A stretch of DNA of 64,000 nt from Ursus arctos (Eukaryota; Chordata; Mammalia; Carnivora; Ursidae): contig NW_026622863.1 of the NCBI RefSeq assembly GCF_023065955.2, positions 40,096,177 to 40,160,176 of the forward strand. Direction: 5' to 3'. Under the pieces are notes generated by a model. The model searched no databases. It saw only the letters and a program-made list of their open reading frames with translations, and was not told the DNA's origin. Positions 56,576 to 64,000 of this stretch are shown here, one piece after another (position 1 is the stretch's first letter; each line of letters starts with the position of its first letter). The translations under genes and the position numbers were made by a program.

Positions 56576-57478
56576 ATGACAAGAAGGAGAAGCCCCCCCC
56601 AGCAAAGAAAAGACAGTGAGACTGTGGCCTCTGCCACAGAAATAATGGATATGGATGTAACCAAATTATCAGAAATGGAATTCAGAGTAACGATGGTCAA
56701 AATGATGAGTAGAATTGAAAAAAGTATAAACGAAAAGGTTACTGAGAATATAGAATCCCTAAGGACAGAAATGAGAGCGAATCTGACAGAAATTAAAAAT
56801 TCTATGAGCCAAATGCAGGCAAAACTAGAGGCTCTGACAGCCAGGGTCGCAGAAGCAGAGGAAAGGGTTAGTGAATTGGAGGATGGGTTAATAGAGGAAA
56901 AAATGAAAATAGAAGATGGTCTTAAAAAAATCCACGCCCACGAATGTAGGTTACGGGAGATTACTGACTCAATGAAACGATCCAATGTTAGAATCATCGG
57001 CATCCCCGAGGGGGTGGAGAAAAACAGAGGTCTAGAAGAGATATTTGAACAAATTATAGCTGAAAACTTCCCTAATCTAGCAAGGGAAACAAACATTCGT
57101 GTCCAAGAGGCAGAGAGGACCCCTCCCAAGCTCAACCACGACAAACCTACGCCACGTCACGTCATAGTGCATTTCGCAAATATTAGATGCAAGGATACAG
57201 TATTGAAAGCGGCCAGGGCAAAGAAATTTCTCACGTACCAAGGCAAAAGCATCAGAATTACGTCAGACCTGTCTACACAGACCTGGAATGAGAGAAAGGG
57301 TTGGGGGAGCATATTTAAAGCTCTTTCAGAGAAAAACATGCAGCCAAGGATCCTTTATCCAGCAAGGCTGTCATTCAGAATTGATGGAAAAATAAAGACA
57401 TTTCAGAATTGCCAGTCACTAACCAATTTTGTAACTACGAAACCAGCCCTACAGGAGATATTACGGGGGGTTCTATAA
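56576..57478 (+). CDS. L1 ORF1 protein, intact
   Basis: 300 residues, the RNA-binding chaperone that coats L1 RNA as trimers. A basic N-tail (MTRRRSPPQQ) is followed by a long heptad coiled coil (about residues 30-130, rich in Glu/Lys/Leu). An RRM-like domain (about 135-231) has NVRIIGIPEG at 137-146 and RHVIVHFANI at 194-203. The C-terminal domain includes RILYPARLSF at 258-267. No internal stop; it ends at LRGVL, 72 bp before ORF2. Length is somewhat shorter than human ORF1p (338 aa), mainly in the N-terminal part. Start: the first Met after an in-frame upstream region with no better candidate. Confidence 0.95.
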   Translation: MTRRRSPPQQRKDSETVASATEIMDMDVTKLSEMEFRVTMVKMMSRIEKSINEKVTENIESLRTEMRANLTEIKNSMSQMQAKLEALTARVAEAEERVSELEDGLIEEKMKIEDGLKKIHAHECRLREITDSMKRSNVRIIGIPEGVEKNRGLEEIFEQIIAENFPNLARETNIRVQEAERTPPKLNHDKPTPRHVIVHFANIRCKDTVLKAARAKKFLTYQGKSIRITSDLSTQTWNERKGWGSIFKALSEKNMQPRILYPARLSFRIDGKIKTFQNCQSLTNFVTTKPALQEILRGVL

Positions 57479-57550
57479 AAGTAAAAAGGCCCCAAGAGTG
57501 ATACAGAACAGAAAGTCACAGCCAATACAAACAAAGACTTTACTGGCAAC

Positions 57551-60500
57551 ATGGCAACATTAAAATCATATCTCTCAGTAATCAGTCTTAATGTAAATGG
57601 TTTGAACCATCCCATAAAGCGCCACAGGGTTGCAGATTGGATAAAAAGAAATGACCCATCCATTTGCTGTCTACAAGAGACTCATTTCAAACCCAAAGAT
57701 GCATTCAGACTGAGAGTAAGGGGATGGAGTACCATCTTTCACGCAAATGGTCCTCAAAAGAAAGCTGGGGTAGCAATTCTCATATCAGATAAATTGGATT
57801 TTAAACTACAGACTATAGTTAGAGACGCAGAAGGGCACTATATTATTCTTAAGGGAAGTATTCAACAAGTGGATATGACAATTATAAATATATATGCCCC
57901 CAACAGGGGAGCAGCAAGATACACAAGCCAACTCTTATCCAGAATAAAGAGACATATAAATGAAAATACATTAATAGTAGGGGACCTCAACACTCCACTA
58001 TCAGAAATAGACAGAACACCCTGGCAAAAACTAAGCAAAGAATCAAAGGCTTTGAATGCCATACTCGACGAGTTGGACCTCATAGATATATATAGAACAC
58101 TACACCCCAGAACCAAAGAATACTCATTCTATTCTAATGCCCATGGAACATTCTCAAGAATAGACCATGTTCTGGGACACAAAACAGGTCTCAACCGATA
58201 CCAAAAGATTGAAATTATCCCCTGCATATTCTCAGACCACAACGCTCTGAAATTGGAACTCAACCACAAGGAAAAATTTGGAAGAAACTCAAACACATGG
58301 AGACTAAGAGCCATACTGCTCAAGAATGACTCGATAAACCAGGAAATCAAAAATCAAATTAAACAATTTATGGAGACCAATGAGAATGAAAATACAACAG
58401 TCCAAAACCTATGGGATACTGCAAAGGCAGTCCTAAGGGGGAAATACATAGCCATCCAAGCCTCACTCAAAAGAATAGAAAAATCTAAAATGCAGTTTTT
58501 ATATTCTCACCTCAAGAAGCTGGAACAGCAACAGAGGGACAGGCCTAATCCACGCACGAGGAAGCAGTTGACCAAAATTAGAGCTGAAATCAATCAAGCA
58601 GAAACCAGAAGTACAGTAGAGCAGATCAACAGGACTAGAAGCTGGTTCTTTGAGAGAATCAATAAAATTGACAGACCACTGGCAAGACTTATCCAAAAGA
58701 AAAGAGAAAGGACCCAGATTATTAAAATTATGAATGAAAAAGGAGAGGTCACGACGAGCACCATTGAAATTGGAAGGATTATTAGAAATTTTTATCAACA
58801 GCTATATGCCAATAAACTAAGCAATCTGGAAGAGACGGAATCCTTCCTGGAAACCTATAAACTACCAAGATTGAAACCGGAAGAAATTGATTCCTTAAAC
58901 AGGCCAATTAATTATGAAGAAATTGAGTCAGTGATAAACAACCTTCCAAATAACAAAACTCCAGGCCCGGACGGTTTTCCTGGGGAATTCTACCAAACAT
59001 TCAAAGAAGAAATAATACCTATTCTCCTAAAGCTATTTCAAAAAATAGAAACAGAAGGAAAGCTACCAAACTCATTCTATGAGGCCAATATTACCTTGAT
59101 CCCCAAACCAGGCAAAGACCCCCTCAAAAAGGAGAATTACAGACCGATTTCCCTAATGAATATGGACGCCAAAATCCTCAACAAGATACTTGCTAATAGA
59201 ATCCAACAGTACATTAAAAGGATTATCCATCACGATCAAGTGGGATTCATACCTGGGATGCAAGCGTGGTTCAATATTCGCAAATCAATCAGCGTGATAC
59301 ATCATATCAACAAGAAAAGACTCAGGAACCATATGATCCTCTCAATCGATGCCGAAAAAGCATTTGACAAAATACAGCATCCTTTCCTGATTAAAACCCT
59401 TCAGAGTGTAGGAATAGAAGGTACATTTCTCAATCTCATAAAAGCCATCTATGAAAAGCCTACTGCAAATATTATTCTCAATGGAGAAAAGCTGGAAGCC
59501 TTTCCCTTAAGATCAGGAACTCGACAAGGATGCCCACTCTCGCCACTATTATTCAACATAGTACTAGAAGTCCTTGCAACAGCAATCAGACGACAAAAAG
59601 GGATCAAAGGTATTCAAATTGGCAAAGAAGAAGTCAAAATGTCTCTCTTTGCAGATGACATGATACTCTATATGGAAAACCCAAAAGAAGCCACTCCCAA
59701 ATTATTAGAAGTTATAGAGCAATTCAGTAACGTGGCGGGATACAAAATAAATGCTCAGAAATCAGTTGCATTTCTATACACGAATAACGAGACCGAAGAA
59801 AGAGAAATTAGGGAATCCATCCCATTTACAATAGCACCAAAAACCATACCTTACCTTGGAATTAACTTAACCAGAGATGTAAAGGACCTATATTCTAGAA
59901 ACTATAAATCACTCTTGAAAGACATTGAGGAAGACATAAAAAGATGGAAAGATATTCCATGCTCATGGATCGGAAGAATAAACATAGTTAAAATGTCCAT
60001 GCTACCCAGAGCAATCTACACTTTCAATGCTATCCCGATCAAAATACCAAGGACATTTTTCAAAGAACTGGAACAAACAGTCCTTAAATTTGTATGGAAA
60101 CAGAAAAGGCCCCGAATCTCCAAGGAGCTGTTGAAAAGGAAAAACAAAGCTGGGGGCATCACAATGCCGGATTTCGAGCTGTACTACAAAGCTGTGATCA
60201 CAAAGACAGCATGGTACTGGCACAAAAACAGACACATAGACCAATGGAACAGAATAGAGAGCCCAGAAATGGACCCTCGGCTCTTTGGGCAACTAATATT
60301 TGATAAAGCAGGAAAAAACATCCGGTGGGAAAAAGACAGTCTCTTCAATAAATGGTGCTGGGAAAATTGGACAGCTACATGCAAAAGAATGAAACTTGAC
60401 CACTATCTCACACCATACACAAAAATAAACTCCAAATGGATGAAAGACCTCAATGTGAGACAGGAATCCATCAAAATTCTAGAGGAGAACATAGGCAACA

Positions 60501-61378
60501 ACCTCTACGACATCGGCCAAAGCAACTTTTTTCATGACACATCCCCAAAGGCAAGAGAAACAAAAGATAAAATGAATTTATGGGACTTCATCAAGATTAA
60601 AAGTTTCTGCACATCCAAGGAAACAGTCAGAAAAACTAAGAGGCAGCCCACGGAATGGGAGAATATATTTGCAAATGACACTACAGATAAAGGACTGGTA
60701 TCCAAGATCTACAAAGAACTTCTCAAACTCAATACACGAGAAACAAATAAACAAATCAAAAAATGGGCAGAAGATATGAACAGACACTTTTCCAATGAAG
60801 ACATACAAATGGCTAACAGACACATGAAAAAATGTTCAAAATCATTAGCCATCAAGGAAATTCAAATCAAAACCACACTGAGATACCACCTTACGCCAGT
60901 TAGAATGGCAAAAATAGACAAGGCAAGAAACAACAATTGCTGGAGAGGATGTGGAGAAAGGGGATCCCTCCTACATTGTTGGTGGGAATGCAAGTTGGTA
61001 CAGCCACTCTGGAAAACAGTGTGGAGGTCCCTTAAAAAGTTAAAAATTGAGCTACCCTATGATCCAGCCATTGCACTACTGGGTATTTACCCCAAAGATA
61101 CAGACGTAGTGAAGAGAAGGGCCATATGCACCCCAATGTTCATAGCAGCAATGTCCACAATAGCTAAATCGTGGAAGGAGCCGAGATGCCCTTCAACAGA
61201 TGACTGGATTAAGAAGTTGTGGTCCATATATACAATGGAATATTACTCAGCTATCAGAAGGAACGAGTTCTCAACATTTGCTACAACATGGACAGCACTG
61301 GAGGAGATAATGCTAAGTGAAATAAGTCAAGCAGAGAAAGACAACTATCATATGATTTCTCTCATCTATGGAACATAA
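57551..61378 (+). CDS. L1 ORF2 protein (endonuclease/reverse transcriptase), intact
   Basis: 1275 residues, which nick target DNA and reverse-transcribe L1 RNA at the nick. The AP-like endonuclease (1 to about 239) keeps N14, E43, D145, N147, D205, S228 and H230 (SLNVNG, CLQETH, VGDLNT, RIDHVLG, FSDHNAL). The reverse transcriptase domain has FRLISL-type motifs ([22 protein letters not shown]) and the catalytic FADD at 700-703. The C-terminal Cys/His motif C-X3-C-X7-H-X4-C occupies 1130-1147. These positions equal those of human L1 ORF2p. Start ATG 57551 is in GGCAACATGG. Translation would be by reinitiation or readthrough after ORF1. Confidence 0.96.
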   Translation: MATLKSYLSVISLNVNGLNHPIKRHRVADWIKRNDPSICCLQETHFKPKDAFRLRVRGWSTIFHANGPQKKAGVAILISDKLDFKLQTIVRDAEGHYIILKGSIQQVDMTIINIYAPNRGAARYTSQLLSRIKRHINENTLIVGDLNTPLSEIDRTPWQKLSKESKALNAILDELDLIDIYRTLHPRTKEYSFYSNAHGTFSRIDHVLGHKTGLNRYQKIEIIPCIFSDHNALKLELNHKEKFGRNSNTWRLRAILLKNDSINQEIKNQIKQFMETNENENTTVQNLWDTAKAVLRGKYIAIQASLKRIEKSKMQFLYSHLKKLEQQQRDRPNPRTRKQLTKIRAEINQAETRSTVEQINRTRSWFFERINKIDRPLARLIQKKRERTQIIKIMNEKGEVTTSTIEIGRIIRNFYQQLYANKLSNLEETESFLETYKLPRLKPEEIDSLNRPINYEEIESVINNLPNNKTPGPDGFPGEFYQTFKEEIIPILLKLFQKIETEGKLPNSFYEANITLIPKPGKDPLKKENYRPISLMNMDAKILNKILANRIQQYIKRIIHHDQVGFIPGMQAWFNIRKSISVIHHINKKRLRNHMILSIDAEKAFDKIQHPFLIKTLQSVGIEGTFLNLIKAIYEKPTANIILNGEKLEAFPLRSGTRQGCPLSPLLFNIVLEVLATAIRRQKGIKGIQIGKEEVKMSLFADDMILYMENPKEATPKLLEVIEQFSNVAGYKINAQKSVAFLYTNNETEEREIRESIPFTIAPKTIPYLGINLTRDVKDLYSRNYKSLLKDIEEDIKRWKDIPCSWIGRINIVKMSMLPRAIYTFNAIPIKIPRTFFKELEQTVLKFVWKQKRPRISKELLKRKNKAGGITMPDFELYYKAVITKTAWYWHKNRHIDQWNRIESPEMDPRLFGQLIFDKAGKNIRWEKDSLFNKWCWENWTATCKRMKLDHYLTPYTKINSKWMKDLNVRQESIKILEENIGNNLYDIGQSNFFHDTSPKARETKDKMNLWDFIKIKSFCTSKETVRKTKRQPTEWENIFANDTTDKGLVSKIYKELLKLNTRETNKQIKKWAEDMNRHFSNEDIQMANRHMKKCSKSLAIKEIQIKTTLRYHLTPVRMAKIDKARNNNCWRGCGERGSLLHCWWECKLVQPLWKTVWRSLKKLKIELPYDPAIALLGIYPKDTDVVKRRAICTPMFIAAMSTIAKSWKEPRCPSTDDWIKKLWSIYTMEYYSAIRRNEFSTFATTWTALEEIMLSEISQAEKDNYHMISLIYGT

Positions 61379-61693
61379 GAACTAGGATGATCAGTAGGGG
61401 AAGAAAGGGATAAAGAAAGGGGGGGGTAATCAGAAGGGGGAATGAAACATGAGAGACTATGGACTATGAGAAACAAACTGAGGACTTCAGAGGGGAGGGG
61501 GGTGGGGGAATGGGATAGACCGGTGATGGGTAGTAAGGAGGGCACGTATTGCATGGTGCACTGGGTGTTATACACAACTAATGAATCATCGAGCCTTACA
61601 TCGGAAACCGGGGATGTACTGTATGGTGACTAACATAATATAATAAAAAATCATTAAAAAATAAATAAATAAATTAAAAAAAAAAAAAGAAAA
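61379..61693 (+). other. L1 3'UTR, polyadenylation signal and A-rich tail
   Basis: Contains G tracts (GGGGGGGG near 61420; GAGGGGAGGGGGGTGGGGG at about 61491) that could form a quadruplex, as known for L1 3'UTRs. AATAAA lies at 61642-61647, followed by ATAAATAAATAAATT and an interrupted A tail to 61693. Confidence 0.85.
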
Positions 61694-61711
61694 AGAAAGG
61701 GGAGTGTTTAG
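61694..61711 (+). repeat. right target-site duplication of the full-length L1
   Basis: Identical over 18 bp to 55422-55439. Confidence 0.95.
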
Positions 61712-61823
61712 AACGACTCTTCTCTTTCCTATCTACTCACAGAATAGTTCCTTTCTGGCACTTCTGATCACCAAATGTGGGGGGGGGCGGTTTTCCCACG
61801 CCAGGCAGTTCTGGGTCAGTTTT

Positions 61824-62017
61824 TTGTTTTTTGTTTTTAAGATTTTATTTATTTATTTGACAGAGACAGCGAGAGAGGGAACACAAGCAAGGGGAGTGAG
61901 AGGGAGAAGCAGGCTCCCGCTGAGCAGGGAGCCAGATGCGGGTCTCCATCCCAGGGTCGTAGGATCATGAGCTGAGCGGCAGGCAGACGCCTAACGGCTG
62001 AGCCACCCAGGCACCCC
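61824..62017 (-). repeat. Can-SINE, antisense
   Basis: Flanked by TGGGTCAGTTTT at 61812-61823 and 62018-62029. Confidence 0.94.
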
Positions 62018-62029
62018 TGGGTCAGTTTT

Positions 62030-63590
62030 GACACTAGCATCAGACCCCACAGTTTAAGGGCCAAGTCCCACAGGAGTGGCCTCCTCCCCTTTAGACACCA
62101 GTGGCAAGGCCCAGGGTGTTATTACCCATGCTTCTTACCAACTGGCAGTAAAGCAGAGGTTCTCACGACCCAACATGGGTTCCGTTAATTTGCTAGAGCA
62201 GCTCACAGAACTCAGAAGTAACATTTTACTTACTAAATTATAAAAGGATATAACTCAGAAACAGCCAGGTGAAAGACGATGAATAGGGCCAGGTATATGG
62301 GAAGGGGCGGCAGCTTCTGTGCCCTCTAGATAAACCACCGTCCTGGCACCTCCACGTGTTTACCCATCCAGAAGCTCTCTGAACCTCCTATCCTTTGGGC
62401 TTTCTTGAGGCTTCATTATGTGGCTGCGATTGATTCAGTCATTGTCCATTGGTGATTGATTCGACCCCCTAACCTCTCCCGTCCCCAAAGGGGTAGTAGG
62501 GCTGAAAGTTCCAAACCTCTAATCAGTGGTTGGTTCCCCTGACAACCAGCCCCCACTCTTAGGGGCTCTTCAAAAGTCACCTCATTAACATAAACTCAGG
62601 TTTGGTTTAGAGAGGCTTGTTATGAATAACAAAATACACTTTATCTTTCTTATCACAGAGAAAATTCCAAGGGTTTTAGGAGCTCTGTGCCGGGAACGTT
62701 GGAAAAAGACCAAAATAGATATTTCTTGCTATAAATCACAATATCACAGGGAGTATTATTGAGTCAGTTGTTGTGATGAAAAGCAGGTACTTTTCAGAAA
62801 AATGAAGAAAATAAAAGTGAATCAAGGGAGAAAATGAGAACAGAGAATCCACCCATCCCCTTGGCAGGACCCCAAGAGCAGGTAGAAGTCAAGGTGTGCT
62901 CCTAATTTTGGTGACTAAAATGGCAATGTTGCTTTTTTTTAGGAGGATACGATTTAAAATTTCATAGTTGCTAAAAAGGTTTGAGTGAACATAAGGGAAA
63001 TACTAGATTTGGTGGGTGAATTAAAAGGAGACAGAAACAAAAGAGCTCGTGGAGTATAATTTTACATAGAACTGGCTTTCCTGAATTATTCTTTATTCTA
63101 AATGTTTATGGTTACTGGTCAGCTTGTGAGATCTCACAGGAATGGAGAGCAGCCTGTTTTGGCAGCCTCCCCCATTTTTACAAATCAGGATTCTGAAGGT
63201 ATGTAAAATGACATTTGCCTACAATCCTGGGACCAGCACAGACAGGGCTTGTGTCCTTGCCCCTCCAATGCCTCAGGCCAGTGCGATCTTTGAGCACAGG
63301 GGCTCGCTTGCCATGTCCATTCTTCTGTGAGAATGCATTTCCTGGCCCTCTAGCTAACGCTGACATATCCAGAGCCAGGCAAGTAGAAATAGATGTGGAG
63401 GAACCCTCGTTGAGTTCGGGCTTACTCCAGGACCCCTCCTGAGGCCTCACCAGCCCCTGGAGAAGGCCTCAGTCCCCTGGTCTGCTTTCCTCTTCACCTG
63501 GCTGCTACCACGCACCCTCCTGGAGAAAATACACAGGAGCTGGCTGTGAGCTGGCAGAGATGAATGAGAACAGTCAAAAGTGCTTTAGGC
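62030..63590. other. intron 2 stretch, nothing recognised
   Basis: No exon for GARRE1 and no clear repeat. 62040-62600 has a mild LTR-like look (CTCACAGAACTCAGAAGTAAC) that I cannot confirm. Confidence 0.4.
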
Positions 63591-63783
63591 TGGGCGTGCC
63601 TGGGTGGCTCAGTTGGTTAAGCATTTGCCTTCAGCTCAGGTCATGATCTCGGGGTCCTGGGATCGAGCCCCAAATCTGGCTCCCTTCTCAGGAGGGAGTC
63701 TGCTTCTCCCTCTCCCTCTGCCCCTTCCCTGCTTGAGCTTTCTCTCATTCTCTCTCAAATAAATAAATTAAATCTTAAAAAAA
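63591..63783 (+). repeat. Can-SINE, sense
   Basis: TGGGCGTGCCTGGGTGGCTCAG to AAATAAATAAATTAAATC and A8. AAGTGCT/AAATGCT lie on the two sides. Confidence 0.92.
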
Positions 63784-64000
63784 ATGCTCTGTGCCTTGTG
63801 GGCAAGATAGATTAATGTGTAGACTGAAACATGAGGTGTGATGCTGTGGGATGCAGGTGAAAAATAGCCTCAAGCCTGACTGTTGGTTCAGTGTTCTCAC
63901 ACTCCACTCACCCTGACAGGACCCAGCCCCCCACCGCAGAACTTCCTACCCAGCCCTGAAGAGGTTAGGGCAGAGCAGAGAACCAGGTAGGCCTTGGTAA

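Larger units (their letters stand above)
55440..61693 (+). mobile_element. full-length LINE-1 with both ORFs intact
   Basis: A 6254-bp non-LTR retrotransposon: 5'UTR 55440-56575 (CpG-rich, with an internal Can-SINE), ORF1 56576-57478, a 72-bp spacer, ORF2 57551-61378, a G-rich 3'UTR and an A-rich tail. Perfect 18-bp target duplications mark a complete target-primed insertion. Neither ORF has a stop or frameshift, and ORF2 matches the human L1 ORF2 in length and in the numbering of its catalytic residues. It lies in GARRE1 intron 2, in the same direction as the gene. Intact frames and unmutated duplications point to recent insertion. Activity itself cannot be read from sequence. Confidence 0.96.

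Noticed and set aside
61366..61575. Antisense open frame over the L1 3'UTR
   Set aside because: Pro/Ser/Leu low-complexity translation of the G-rich tract read backwards.
1..64000. tRNA genes (tRNA-Lys-like heads with A/B boxes)
   Set aside because: All are heads of Can-SINEs or MIRs followed by SINE bodies and tails. None is a free-standing tRNA gene.
1..64000. CRISPR arrays, operons, riboswitches
   Set aside because: The sequence is mammalian; the direct repeats seen are microsatellites, SINE clusters and short tandem duplications.

Overview
The window is non-coding-rich mammalian nuclear DNA from a caniform carnivore. The main evidence is some 40 Can-SINEs: tRNA-Lys-derived SINEs of about 200 bp with a head like GGGGCGCCTGGGTGGCTCAG, a CT-rich middle and an AATAAA/poly(A) tail. 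Many belong to a subfamily reading GCAGTCGTTAAGCGTCTGCCTTCGG...CTCCGCTGGGAGCCTGC, which from memory resembles ursid (bear/giant panda) copies. A bear is therefore the best guess, but this is inference.

There is one recognisable protein-coding gene, on the + strand. A 165-codon first coding exon at 46899-47393 is recognised as the N-terminus of GARRE1 (KIAA0355, a RAC1/RHOG effector). About 30 kb upstream is a strong CpG island (about 16290-17200). It has an ETS site overlapping a CRE-like site and a CAG|GTGAGG donor at 16594/16595, and is read here as the GARRE1 promoter and untranslated exon 1. On this reading positions 1-16300 are intergenic flank, 16595 to about 46800 is intron 1, and 47394-64000 is the start of intron 2. 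No other exon was found.

Layout: 1-16300 holds nested Can-SINEs, an old L1M 3' end, an L2 split by a mariner-type element that was itself hit by three SINEs, a Tigger element, and an L1M/L2 pair next to the promoter. 17200-46800 holds SINEs, MIR and L2 relics, several antisense L1M 3' ends, a Tigger transposase remnant, and an 8 kb stretch with no Can-SINE (24449-32460). 47394-55420 holds more SINEs, a MER5 element, a MIR and an LTR-like repeat.

The most striking object is a full-length LINE-1 at 55440-61693, sense to GARRE1. It has perfect 18-bp target-site duplications, an intact 300-aa ORF1 and an intact 1275-aa ORF2 with all checked catalytic residues present. Its CpG-rich 5'UTR carries an internal Can-SINE whose own duplication has already mutated. 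It looks like a young, possibly still competent element from a SINE-bearing source lineage. No tRNA/rRNA gene, CRISPR array or bacterial/viral operon is present.
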